The notes beneath the pieces are model-generated. The model had not been told where the DNA came from. It ran no database searches and worked only from the letters and a program-made list of their open reading frames with translations. The position numbers and the translations under genes were made by a program. Below, one piece after another: positions 24,639 to 32,938 of a stretch of 40,076 bases of DNA. How positions within the stretch are numbered: the first letter of the stretch is position 1; each line of letters begins with the position of its first letter. Source of the DNA: Prevotella disiens JCM 6334 = ATCC 29426 (GTDB lineage Bacteria; Bacteroidota; Bacteroidia; Bacteroidales; Bacteroidaceae); NCBI RefSeq assembly GCF_000613345.1, contig NZ_BAIS01000024.1, forward strand, positions 1-40,076. Direction: 5' to 3'.

Positions 24639-25331
24639 ATGAAAAAAATAGTATTCTTAACAGGTGCAGGAATGTCGGTCGATAGCGGATTTAAGACTTT
24701 CCGTGGCAGCGATGGACTATGGGAAGACTTTCCCGTAGAGCAGGTTGCTACACACGAAGGGTGGCTGAAAGACCCTGTGTTAGTGAATAATTTTTATAAT
24801 AATTTGCGCAAAAAACTCTTTCAAGCACAACCCAACGAGGGGCATAAACTCATTAAAAGTTTGGAAGAAAAATACGATGTTACGGTCATAACTCAAAACG
24901 TTGATGACTTGCACGAGCGTGCTGGCTCAACCAAAGTAATCCATTTGCATGGAGAATTGAAGAAGGCTTGCTCGAGCAACGATGAGTATAATCCTGAATT
25001 TATACAGGAAATAACCGAAGAAAATCCTGAGATTAAACCAGGCGAAAAGGCAAAAGACGGCAGTTTGTTGCGCCCTTTCATTGTGTTTTTCGGTGAAAGT
25101 GTACCGATGATAGAGCCTGCTGCGGCAGCTGTTTCAGAGGCCGATATATTCGTTATCGTAGGAACTTCGCTTAATGTCTACCCTGCTGCAGGGTTGGTAC
25201 GCTATGTTCGCCCCAATATTCCAATCTATTTGATTGACCCAAACGAGGTGGTCCCAACTCAGGTAAACAACATTACGTCAATAAAAAAAGGGGCAAGCGA
25301 GGGTATGCACGACTTGATTGAAATGATATAA
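24639..25331 (+). CDS. NAD-dependent protein deacylase, Sir2 family (CobB-like)
   Basis: At 230 aa, this protein removes acyl groups from lysines using NAD+. Motifs: GAGMSVDSGFKTFRG (NAD-binding GAGxS and the FRG loop), TQNVDDLHERAG with the TQN(V/I)D core, the catalytic His in VIHLHGEL, and GTSLNVYPAAGLVRY. The usual four zinc Cys are not clear: the zinc region reads KKACSSNDEYNPEF with only one Cys, so zinc binding is probably lost or altered, as in some bacterial class members. The ATG at 24639 begins MKKIVFLTGAGMS, the normal family start; an in-frame ATG lies six codons upstream at 24621. The peroxidase gene follows 43 nt later. Confidence 0.9.
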   Translation: MKKIVFLTGAGMSVDSGFKTFRGSDGLWEDFPVEQVATHEGWLKDPVLVNNFYNNLRKKLFQAQPNEGHKLIKSLEEKYDVTVITQNVDDLHERAGSTKVIHLHGELKKACSSNDEYNPEFIQEITEENPEIKPGEKAKDGSLLRPFIVFFGESVPMIEPAAAAVSEADIFVIVGTSLNVYPAAGLVRYVRPNIPIYLIDPNEVVPTQVNNITSIKKGASEGMHDLIEMI

Positions 25332-25374
25332 GCGGGACAACAACACATTAATATAATAAAAAGGTAAAAAGAAA

Positions 25375-25992
25375 ATGAAGAAAATCATCATGGCAATGCT
25401 TTGCGCTATCATGGCAATTCCTACTATGGCGCAAAAGAATGTCTACAAATTTAGGGTAAAAGATAGTAGCGGACAGATTGTAAAACTCAAGGATTATAAG
25501 GGCAAAGTATTGTTGATTGTGAACACAGCCACACAATGTGGGTTCACACCACAATACGAAGCGCTACAAAAATTGTATGATTCTTACAAAAGCGAGGGGC
25601 TGGTTATTCTCGATTTTCCGTGTAATCAGTTCGGAAACCAAGCACCTGGCACAATAAAAGAAATCAAGGATTTCTGCACAGGAACGTATGGTATCACCTT
25701 TCCACAGTTTGCCAAAATCTATGTAAACGGTAAGGGCGAATCGCCACTATACACTTATTTGAAAGCGGAACAAGGCTTTAAAGGTTTTGATTTAAACAAC
25801 GAAATCGGGAAATTTCTTGATAAAAAATTCAGAGAAGACGACCCTAATTATGCTCAAAATCCAAGCATTAAATGGAATTTTACGAAGTTTCTCATCGATA
25901 AAGAAGGTCGTGTTGTTGACCGATTTGAGCCTACTGCCGATATGAAAGAAGTGGAAGCAGGCATCAGAGCATTGCTGAAATTGACCCAGTAG
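25375..25992 (+). CDS. Glutathione peroxidase-family thiol peroxidase, exported
   Basis: The 205-aa protein has a signal peptide (MKKIIMAMLCAIMAIPTMAQ) and a thioredoxin-fold GPx domain (about 22-203). The peroxidatic Cys is in NTATQCGFTPQYE, the Gln of the active-site tetrad is near FPCNQFGNQ, and the Trp-Asn pair is in KWNFTKFLID. It contains Cys rather than selenocysteine; the Cys in the FPCNQ motif is the likely resolving partner seen in thioredoxin-dependent GPx. It probably detoxifies peroxides in the periplasm. It may be co-transcribed with the Sir2 gene (43-nt gap). Confidence 0.93.
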   Translation: MKKIIMAMLCAIMAIPTMAQKNVYKFRVKDSSGQIVKLKDYKGKVLLIVNTATQCGFTPQYEALQKLYDSYKSEGLVILDFPCNQFGNQAPGTIKEIKDFCTGTYGITFPQFAKIYVNGKGESPLYTYLKAEQGFKGFDLNNEIGKFLDKKFREDDPNYAQNPSIKWNFTKFLIDKEGRVVDRFEPTADMKEVEAGIRALLKLTQ

Positions 25993-26085
25993 AAACAAGG
26001 TTGAGGGGTATTTTCTACAAATTTGTTAGACGAAAATGATTTAATCTTGTGCATTTGGACAATGAATTTGCGAAAATAATAGGGA

Positions 26086-26195
26086 CTTGTAAGGGCGGAA
26101 TTTATTCCGTTCCTCATAACTAAAAGGAAACGTTTTCGCATGATAGTAACAGAAACGAAACTTGTGAGGAACGGAATAAATTCCGCCCTTACAAG
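26086..26195. mobile_element. MITE-like element with 31-bp terminal inverted repeats (copy B)
   Basis: The left end 26086-26116 (begins CTTGTAAGGGCGGAATTTAT) and right end 26165-26195 are exact inverted copies. The ends are palindromic around CGGAAT-TT-ATTCCG. The layout YTYGTARGGGCG-NN-ATTTAT-NN-CGTTCCT is shared with copy A at 22603-22732, but the four varying bases change in complementary pairs. The centre (about 26117-26164) holds a weaker AAACGTTTTCG / CGAAAC inverted pair and no open frame. Confidence 0.7.
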
Positions 26196-26293
26196 GTTAC
26201 TACAAGCACTTCAAATAGGTAAAATATAGAAATCCAAATCCCACCGTTTTCCTACTAAACCTAAAATGATAGCCAAACCCAAGAAACGAAAAT

Positions 26294-26335
26294 AAAAAAA
26301 CGAGGAAAGCATCAGCACTTTCCTCGTTTTTTTAT
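26294..26335. terminator. Bidirectional terminator
   Basis: CGAGGAAAG (26301-26309) pairs with CTTTCCTCG (26318-26326), extended by A- and T-runs on both sides. It serves the minus-strand Na/Pi transporter gene and possibly the peroxidase gene. Confidence 0.85.
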
Positions 26336-26350
26336 TTTCGTTTTCAACCT

Positions 26351-28063
26351 TTAAGCATCTGTTTGTTTCATTCCCATACGGGCTTCCACTACATTTACAA
26401 CATAATCGCTTAGCTTTTCGCATTCCTGAATGATGTCCATATACATTGTACCGATAGCGTAAGTGTACTTATGGTCGTTCACATCTTGAATATTTTGTGT
26501 GCGAAGTTGGTCGCGATAATTATTGATTTCGTTTTCAATATTAAACGAACAATTGATGTCATTCTCGTGTTTGTGTCCCACAAGAAGGCTGTTCATTTGC
26601 GTTAAAGCATCGTCTGTAAGTTCAAACATCTGATCAATACGCTCGTATTGCTTCTCTGTGAAATTCTCTTTTCCCGACATGCGGCGGCTCATTGTGCGTG
26701 CAATATTGTAGCAAGAGTCGCCAATGCTTTCCAATTCTGATATTTCGCGCAACATAGAGCGTACCTTTTCCTTTGTGTCGTCGCTCAAATGGGCACTACT
26801 AATTTGGTCTAAATACTTGGCAATTTCGATTTCCATGTTATCAGAAATGCCTTCATATTTTTCTATTCGGGTGAAAAGTTTTACAAAAGCTGACTCGTCT
26901 GTGGTGTGCATCAACTCTCTTACCATGCCAAACATGCGCTGTAAACGTTCCGCAAACGACTGAATTTCCTTGCTGGCTTCTAAGACTGAAAGCTCAGGAG
27001 TTTTCATAATACCCGCTTGAATAAAGCGCAAACGGAAATCTTCCTCTGTGTCCGATTTGCGCATATGTATCATTGAACACACTAATTTCTCTAATTGTGG
27101 AATAAACCAAATAAGCAAACTTGTATTGAGAACATTAAAAGTGGTGTGGAAAGCAGCCAAAACAACAGGTAGTTTCAACTTAATGGCGCTTGTCATAGCA
27201 TGACTTGTAGGGTCGTAATCAACAAATCCGCACACCATATTCACAAACGGATAGAACAAAATAAGCACCCAAACAACGCCTATCACATTAAACATTAAGT
27301 GGGCTAAGGCAGCTCTTCGAGCTTGCGTATTGGCAGCTAAAGCCGCAAGATTGGCGGTAATCGTTGTACCAATATTCTCGCCCATGACCAAAGCAATACC
27401 CAAATAAATTGGTAAAACGCCTGTTGAACAAAGCAAAATGGTAATCGCCATTACCGCAGCCGACGATTGTACAAGACAAGTAATAACCGTTCCTATCGCT
27501 AAGAATGCCAAAATCGTGAAATAGCTATTGACATCGAACGACTTAAAGAATTCTATTACCGCAGGAGTAGTGTCCAAATGTAACGATTTTCCAGCATCGC
27601 TCAGCAGCACAAGACTGAAGAACATAAAGGAAAGACCAAAGAGAAAATCGCCTACATAACGCATTTTGCGCATGTAAATCAAAATAATTCCCACCAAGAA
27701 AGCTGGAAAAACAAAACTCGTAAGGTCGACAGAATAGCCCAAAGACATAATCCAAGCCGTCAGCGTGGTACCTATATTGGCACCCATAATGACTGAAATC
27801 GCTTGAGCAAGAGTGAGCAATCCTGCGTTTACAAAGGAAACTGTCATCACGGTTGTAGCTGATGAAGATTGAACAGCACAAGTAATGAACGTTCCTGTGA
27901 GCATACCTGTAAATCGGTTTGTGGTCATTGCGCCCAAAATGTGACGCAATTGTGAACCCGCCATCTTTTGTAATGCCTCACTCATTACCTTCATACCATA
28001 GATAAGTAACGCTAATGAGCCGACAATCTTAAAAAAAATAGCAAAATAATCGCCTGTAGTCAT
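26351..28063 (-). CDS. Na+/Pi-cotransporter family protein (NptA/YjbB-like) with PhoU-like C-terminus
   Basis: The 570-aa inner-membrane protein contains two inverted PNaS repeats marked by AVQSSSATTVMTVSF (about residue 63) and LVQSSAAVMAITIL (about 200), each followed by a GANIGTT or GENIGTT motif. There are about eight to nine membrane helices to about residue 325, then a helical cytoplasmic PhoU-like domain (about 345-550) with the SIGDSCYNIAR motif. The family imports or exports phosphate with sodium; PhoU-like tails are thought to regulate flux. It is divergent from the nucleoside kinase gene across 90 nt and ends at the terminator near 26.3 kb. Confidence 0.93.
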   Translation of the reverse strand: MTTGDYFAIFFKIVGSLALLIYGMKVMSEALQKMAGSQLRHILGAMTTNRFTGMLTGTFITCAVQSSSATTVMTVSFVNAGLLTLAQAISVIMGANIGTTLTAWIMSLGYSVDLTSFVFPAFLVGIILIYMRKMRYVGDFLFGLSFMFFSLVLLSDAGKSLHLDTTPAVIEFFKSFDVNSYFTILAFLAIGTVITCLVQSSAAVMAITILLCSTGVLPIYLGIALVMGENIGTTITANLAALAANTQARRAALAHLMFNVIGVVWVLILFYPFVNMVCGFVDYDPTSHAMTSAIKLKLPVVLAAFHTTFNVLNTSLLIWFIPQLEKLVCSMIHMRKSDTEEDFRLRFIQAGIMKTPELSVLEASKEIQSFAERLQRMFGMVRELMHTTDESAFVKLFTRIEKYEGISDNMEIEIAKYLDQISSAHLSDDTKEKVRSMLREISELESIGDSCYNIARTMSRRMSGKENFTEKQYERIDQMFELTDDALTQMNSLLVGHKHENDINCSFNIENEINNYRDQLRTQNIQDVNDHKYTYAIGTMYMDIIQECEKLSDYVVNVVEARMGMKQTDA

Positions 28064-28153
28064 ATTTAATATTATTGTAATGCAATTTCTTTTTGCGTTT
28101 TACTAAGAATTTACTAACTTTATACCCAAAGACAAAAGTTAATAGAATACAAG

Positions 28154-29815
28154 ATGAAACAAGTATTACAAATTCGTTGCAAAAATAATAAAAAAACTTT
28201 AGATGTCCCAATCGGAAGCTCACTTTATGATGTTTATAGCGCATTTAATCTTAAAATGGAGTACGGACCGGTCAGCGCAAAAGTCAATAACAAGGTGGAG
28301 GGACTAAATTACCGCGTGTTCCATAATAAAGATGTTGAGTTTCTCGACCTCCATTCTTCTTCTGGTGTACGCACTTATACACGCTCGCTCTTCATGGTTT
28401 TATGTAAAGCGGTGCACGATTTATATCCAAAAAGCAAAGTTATCATAGATATTCCCGTGTCAAATGGTTATTATTGTAATCTGAACATAGGTCGTGAGGT
28501 TACGGAAGACGATGTAAACAAGATTAGAAAGTGCATGCAATCTATCATAGATGCACAGAAACCCATATCAAGATTTGAAACTACGACAGAAGATGCCATA
28601 AAGATGTTCCGCAAATTAGGCGACGAAGCAAGGTGAAACTTCTTGAAAGTACAGGCTCGTTGTACACTTTCTATTACAAATTAGACGATTACGTGGATTA
28701 TTACTACGGCTCTATGCTCACAAACACATCGCTTATAAAATTGTTTGGGGTTGAAAAATTCTTTGATGGACTACTTTTGCGCATTCCTGATACCGACAAT
28801 CCTGGAAAATTGAGCGAGAACATTAACCAAGATAAGATGTTTGAAGTGTTCAAAATTCACCATCGTTGGCAACAAATATTAGGCGTTCGCACCGTAGGAG
28901 ATTTCAATGAAGCGGTTAAAAAAGGACTTTCTAACGACCTTATCAATGTTAGCGAAGCCTTACAAGAAAAGAAAATTTCGCAAATGGCAGAGACTATTGC
29001 CCACAAAGAAGGCGTGAAAGTTGTCTTAATAGCAGGACCTTCATCAAGTGGAAAAACCACTTTCTGCAAGCGTTTGTCCGTGCAATTACTCACCTGCGGC
29101 ATAAAACCTGTGCAAATTTCCTTAGACGATTACTTTGTTAATCGGGTTGATACGCCACGCGATTCATCGGGCGATTATGACTACGAAAGCCTTTATGCAC
29201 TGAATATTCCACTCATCAACGAACAGTTTCAAGCATTATTCCGTGGAGAGGAAGTGCAATTACCAAGCTATAATTTCCAAACGGGAGTAAACGAAATGAA
29301 GGGTAAAAAGTTGCATTTAGAACCTAATAACATACTCATTGTCGAAGGTATTCACGCCTTAAACCCTTTGCTTACAAAGGATATACCTGACGAAAAAAAA
29401 GTTCCGCATCTATGCTTCTGCGCTCACAACGATTCTCTTAGACGACCATAACTACATTCCCACAACCGACAATCGACTCATTCGGCGCATTGTTCGCGAC
29501 TATAAATATCGTGGTTGTTCGGCTCAAGATACCATTAAACGATGGCCAAGTGTGCGTGCAGGAGAGAAAAAATGGATTTTTCCTTACCAAGAAAATGCTG
29601 ACGTAATGTTTAATACGGCTATGCTTTACGAAGTTGCCGTGTTGAAAGCACAAGCCGAAGCGGTCTTAGAACAAGTACCTGAAAACTGCGATGAATATGC
29701 CGAAGCCTACCGATTACGCAAATTCTTAGGCTATTTTGCATCGCTCCCATTCCGCAGTCTACCTCCTACTTCGCTCTTACGCGAGTTCCTCGGTGGCTCA
29801 TCATTTAAATATTAG
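28154..29815 (+). pseudogene. TGS-domain uridine/nucleoside kinase, broken by two frameshifts
   Basis: Three frames together encode a normal 553-aa Bacteroidales nucleoside kinase. Part 1 (28154-about 28630): TGS-like and tRNA-synthetase SAD-like N-terminus, ending KLGDEAR then TGA. Part 2 (about 28633-29400): VKLLESTGSLYTFYYK..., with the P-loop in LIAGPSSSGKTTFCKRLSVQ and DDYFVNR. Part 3 (from 29402): FRIYASALTTILLDDHNYIP... to 29815. Junction 1 (GCAAGGTGAAA) lacks one base; junction 2 is an A8 run at 29393-29400 where seven A restore the frame. Phosphorylation of uridine or another nucleoside is inferred from the kinase domain. All three pieces look conserved, arguing for recent mutation or sequence error. 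Confidence 0.85.
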
Positions 29816-29885
29816 CGATAAAAGGAATTGTCAAAAAGTAAATTTTCAGTACAATTTTAGTCCACAAAAGGTTATTTTTAGAATA

Positions 29886-29924
29886 GGGAATAAAGAAGCG
29901 AAAGCCAATTTATTCCCATTTTTT
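29886..29924 (+). terminator. Terminator of the nucleoside kinase gene
   Basis: GGGAATAAA (29886-29894) pairs perfectly with TTTATTCCC (29909-29917), followed by ATTTTTT. Confidence 0.75.
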
Positions 29925-30018
29925 GTACTATTCAACTCATAAAAAATGCTCCAAAAGCCCCTAAAAACGCTATTTTATCCCTAAGATGAAGATTTTTCAG
30001 CAAAAAACCGACAAAAAA

Positions 30019-30050
30019 TTTGGAGGGAATATAAATAAACAGTACCTTTG
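30019..30050 (+). promoter_or_regulatory. Promoter of tRNA-Gln
   Basis: TTTG (30019-30022) and TACCTTTG (30043-30050) are spaced by 20 nt, ending 11 nt before the tRNA. Confidence 0.75.
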
Positions 30051-30061
30051 CACCGCAATTT

Positions 30062-30132
30062 TGTCCTATGGTGTAATGGTAGCACAACAGGTTTTGGTTC
30101 TGTTTGCGGTGGTTCGAATCCGCCTAGGACAA
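30062..30132 (+). tRNA. tRNA-Gln (anticodon TTG)
   Basis: A 71-nt cloverleaf can be drawn: acceptor stem TGTCCTA (30062-30068) with TAGGACA (30125-30131); D-arm GGTGTAATGGTAGCAC; anticodon arm ACAGG-TTTTGGT-TCTGT (30087-30103) with anticodon TTG at 30094-30096; T-arm with GGTTCGAATCC. CCA is not encoded. It has its own promoter and a strong terminator directly downstream. Confidence 0.95.
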
Positions 30133-30142
30133 CAAAAATGCG

Positions 30143-30182
30143 AAAAAGTCCTTCAAAGTTTTCTTTTGAAGGACTTTTTTTT
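30143..30182 (+). terminator. Terminator of tRNA-Gln
   Basis: AAAAAGTCCTTCAAA (30143-30157) pairs with TTTGAAGGACTTTTT (30164-30178), giving a 15-bp stem with a 6-nt loop and a T-run continuing to 30182. Confidence 0.9.
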
Positions 30183-30301
30183 ATTCTCATATTTTTTCTT
30201 TTTTACTCTTATAGAAAGCTTCGTGGAAATATGGAAGTTATAGAAATTGAGTTGAACACTACAAAGAAGGAAATTAAAAATACATAAAAAGAGTATGCCA
30301 A

Positions 30302-30333
30302 TTTGTCCATATCAATGGTTTAAACTATATTTG
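30302..30333 (+). promoter_or_regulatory. Probable promoter of the BI-1 family gene
   Basis: TTTG (30302-30305) and TATATTTG (30326-30333) are spaced by 20 nt. The 125-nt leader is longer than average for this strand. Confidence 0.55.
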
Positions 30334-30466
30334 CATGATGAATGGCACAGGCTTTGTCATAAACCTATTGAGCCTTTCTTCATAGGATTTGTAGCGATTC
30401 ATTCCCTATAATCTTCCAAAATGGCAAGGCTATAATGAGATAAAAATAAAAAATTGATATAAAGTT

Positions 30467-31195
30467 ATGGAATTCAACAATTATCCAGGATTTGAAAGTA
30501 ATCACAATCGTGGTTATCAAGAGTTAGAAATGTCACGCACTTTCCCAATGTTAATGCGCAAGGTTTATACATGGATGACGATGGCACTTGCTATCACAGG
30601 CATTGTAGCGTATGGAGTGGGTACCTCTGAGGCGATGCTAATGATGCTTTACAATGGCATGGCGCCGCTTATCGTGTGCGGTTTAGCAGAATTAGGTATC
30701 GTGTTTTACCTTTCTGCACGCATTCAGAAGTTGTCACTTATGAGTGCTACCATGTGGTTTATCGTTTTTGCTGCGCTGAATGGTCTGACAATGGGGTGGA
30801 TTTTTGCAGCTTATACTATGGCTTCTATTGCTAAAACATTCTTTATCACAGCGGGTACATTCGGTGCAATGGCAGTGATTGGCACAACGACAAAAAAAGA
30901 TTTAACCAAAATGGGTGGTATTTTATTTATGGCACTCATTGGTTTAATTATTGCGGGCTTGGTAAATTTATTCTTACATAGCACAATGTTTGAGCTTATT
31001 GTCAGCGGTTTAGGCGTATTGATTTTCACAGGTTTGACCGCTTGGGACGCTCAGAAAATTAAAGAAATGGTAAGAATGGCACCTGATGCTGGCGAATCGG
31101 CACAAAAAATCGCCTTGCTTGGCTCGTTGAGTCTTTACTTAGACTTTATCAACTTATTCCTCTATTTGCTCCGCTTCTTTGGGAATAGAGATTAA
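30467..31195 (+). CDS. Bax inhibitor-1 / YccA family membrane protein
   Basis: The 242-aa integral membrane protein has about seven hydrophobic helices from residue 30 onward, including VYTWMTMALAITGIVAYGVG at the start and GLTAWDAQKIKEM near 190, which holds the conserved Asp of the pH-sensing pair in the family. BI-1 proteins are thought to be calcium/proton leak channels or protease regulators; the substrate here is not known. It stands alone between its own promoter and terminator. Confidence 0.93.
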   Translation: MEFNNYPGFESNHNRGYQELEMSRTFPMLMRKVYTWMTMALAITGIVAYGVGTSEAMLMMLYNGMAPLIVCGLAELGIVFYLSARIQKLSLMSATMWFIVFAALNGLTMGWIFAAYTMASIAKTFFITAGTFGAMAVIGTTTKKDLTKMGGILFMALIGLIIAGLVNLFLHSTMFELIVSGLGVLIFTGLTAWDAQKIKEMVRMAPDAGESAQKIALLGSLSLYLDFINLFLYLLRFFGNRD

Positions 31196-31238
31196 ACAAG
31201 GAGAATTCCGAAATAAAAATAGGTTCGTAAGAATTGGA

Positions 31239-31278
31239 AAATATAGCGATGAAAGAATTTCACCGCTATATTTTTTTA
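31239..31278 (+). terminator. Terminator of the BI-1 family gene
   Basis: AAATATAGCG (31239-31248) pairs perfectly with CGCTATATTT (31264-31273), followed by a T-run. Confidence 0.85.
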
Positions 31279-31353
31279 TGAAAGTAATACAAATTATGAG
31301 AAATAAAAGGTGATAAGAAAGTACAAATTAGTCAGACAAGGCGAAAAACACGC

Positions 31354-31404
31354 AATAAAAAAGTGGGAAATAGGCTCTTTTAAAAGACTTTTTCCCACGT
31401 TTTC
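31354..31404 (-). terminator. Terminator of the sigma/anti-sigma/lipoprotein run
   Basis: AGTGGGAAA (31362-31370) pairs with TTTCCCAC(G) (31391-31399) with partial inner pairing. On the minus strand it is followed by a T-run (plus-strand A-run from 31355). It lies 35 nt past the last minus-strand stop. Confidence 0.8.
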
Positions 31405-31433
31405 TGTTTTAATATAGTAAGTTTTGTTTTTTA

Positions 31434-31871
31434 TTATAATGCGATTTCTTTAATCCTACATTTTATATCTTTCTTATCGACTATCACGAAGAAGAAAGGG
31501 CACATTGTCCACGACTGCTTTTCGCCTTGCTTGATGGTATATTTCAGCGTCAAAGTATGAGCGTTTTTTGTTAGACTGTGAAAAATCAAATCAGTATGTA
31601 CATTGGTTTCGGGCAACACCTTAGCTAAAACAAATTGACGTTTAAAATCAATAGGGGTTGGTTCGCCGTCTTTCCCTTTGACAGCAGCTTCGCCAAAATA
31701 TTGATAAAACTCGTTTTCGTTCGATATTTTGAACAAAGTTGGCACGGTTATCTTATTCCCACTGCTGAAAAAATAATTCTTCGCCAAAGTGTATTGCACC
31801 GTAGAATCTTGGTTTGTTGCACACGAAAAGGCAAATAACAAGACAGCGAATATACCTAAAAGTTTCTTCAT
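31434..31871 (-). CDS. Small lipoprotein, unrecognised (weak PrcB-like pattern)
   Basis: The 145-aa protein has a lipoprotein signal MKKLLGIFAVLLFAFSC with the lipid-anchor Cys at 17. The mature part has a segment IDFKRQFVLAKVLPETN, a strand-rich middle, and a P-containing segment SWTMCPFFFVIVDKKDI. This order recalls PrcB-type C-terminal domains (protease complex subunit), but the match is weak and I do not assign a function. It follows the anti-sigma-like gene by 2 nt and is third in a sigma-anti-sigma-lipoprotein run ending in a terminator, so it may be part of the same envelope-sensing unit. Confidence 0.75.
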   Translation of the reverse strand: MKKLLGIFAVLLFAFSCATNQDSTVQYTLAKNYFFSSGNKITVPTLFKISNENEFYQYFGEAAVKGKDGEPTPIDFKRQFVLAKVLPETNVHTDLIFHSLTKNAHTLTLKYTIKQGEKQSWTMCPFFFVIVDKKDIKCRIKEIAL

Positions 31872-31873
31872 TC

Positions 31874-32938
31874 TTATTTATTTCCGTTTAGTCTTTGTCC
31901 CAATTTGAAATTAACGTTAAATGGGTTGCTCTTGTAAAAAATATCCACATTGCCACCATTAACATAATTACCGATACCATGTTGTGAATAAATGCCCACT
32001 TGTTTGGTGAAATTATATTCATCTTTCCCAGACAATTGTGGTTGGATTTCTTTTGCATTTACAACAGTTCGTAAATCCTGTTCATGGAAACCTACATTTC
32101 TATCATTCATAGTTGTTGCGGAGCGCATTTTTGCATAGGTCAGCCCTGTCAAGAGACTCCATCTGTTGGTAACATTATATCGTACTGACAAGCCCAAATT
32201 CATAGATTGATAATAATTCATATTATCTGCCATTTCAAAATCGTTGTTTCGCATGCTATATAACGGCACATTTGTATAACAAAGTTCATTGCTTTGCAAA
32301 TTGCCAGCACAAACAGCCGCTAACTGAGCAGAACGTTCAAAACGATTTGCTTTGTCGACTCTATTATTTTGGATTTGAGTATCACTTTGTTTGAGTTTGT
32401 AGTTATCTTGTTGTGGCATAGTGCCAAGCGTAACTCGGTGTAAATCGGCTATGTTTTCAATAGACTCTGTTGATGGCAGACCGACATTTGTTATTGTCGC
32501 ACCATTATTACCTCTTTCTGAAAGAAATGGATTGGAAGCAGCAGCAAACAAGTTGGTTGAAAAAGTTCCACCATTCACATGAACACCATTGACCATTGAT
32601 TTTACTGACTTCCAGGCATTGGTCATAAAATTTGAATTTCCTTTTTGAGGCAATGTGCTTGTAGCCATAGACGCAGTAGGGGTTAAAGCAGCAAACTCTG
32701 TTTCGGCAGCTTGCTTTCTTCCCCATAAGAATCCTCCCATGACAATGAGAACAACAGCAACAGCAGCTGCGACCTGCTGAACCCACAATGGAATGAGTGT
32801 TGCAGACGATTTTTTAACATTCGGAATAAGTTTTCTTTTCTCTATTTCACGCTTTATATCGTCCAACAAACCATCAGGCACCTTGCGTTCGTAGTCGCTA
32901 AAAACTTTTTGAAAATTATCTTCCCACTTTTCTTTCAT
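31874..32938 (-). CDS. Anti-sigma-like membrane protein with shortened outer-membrane barrel-like domain
   Basis: The 354-aa protein has a cytosolic N-terminal region (about 1-48) starting MKEKWEDNFQKVFSDYERKVP, a single membrane helix (about 50-70, VQQVAAAVAVVLIVMGGFLWG) and a periplasmic low-complexity part. Residues about 240-275 (MNLGLSVRYNVTNRWSLLTG) and about 325-354 (YKSNPFNVNFKLGQRL) resemble the first and last strands of the PorT/OprF-like beta domain found in Bacteroidales proteins encoded next to ECF sigma genes. The middle strands seem to be missing. It overlaps the sigma gene by 4 nt, so it is very likely its partner regulator. The function of the barrel-like part is unknown. Confidence 0.8.
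   Translation of the reverse strand: MKEKWEDNFQKVFSDYERKVPDGLLDDIKREIEKRKLIPNVKKSSATLIPLWVQQVAAAVAVVLIVMGGFLWGRKQAAETEFAALTPTASMATSTLPQKGNSNFMTNAWKSVKSMVNGVHVNGGTFSTNLFAAASNPFLSERGNNGATITNVGLPSTESIENIADLHRVTLGTMPQQDNYKLKQSDTQIQNNRVDKANRFERSAQLAAVCAGNLQSNELCYTNVPLYSMRNNDFEMADNMNYYQSMNLGLSVRYNVTNRWSLLTGLTYAKMRSATTMNDRNVGFHEQDLRTVVNAKEIQPQLSGKDEYNFTKQVGIYSQHGIGNYVNGGNVDIFYKSNPFNVNFKLGQRLNGNK

Larger units (their letters stand above)
25993..26350. other. Convergent intergenic region between peroxidase and Na/Pi transporter genes
   Basis: The 358-nt gap contains the second MITE-like element (26086-26195) and a bidirectional terminator (26294-26335). No gene is seen. Confidence 0.6.
30133..30466. 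other. Intergenic region between tRNA-Gln and the BI-1 gene
   Basis: The 334-nt gap holds the tRNA terminator (30143-30182) and a promoter (30302-30333). Between the promoter and the gene is a leader of about 125 nt with a 16-codon frame (30335-30385) of no recognisable meaning. Confidence 0.55.

Noticed and set aside
30062..30132. tRNA-Gln as attachment site of an integrated element
   Set aside because: No duplicate of the tRNA 3' end and no integrase gene were seen in the window.
30335..30385. 16-codon leader peptide ahead of the BI-1 gene
   Set aside because: No run of regulatory codons and no attenuator hairpin was found; chance is sufficient.
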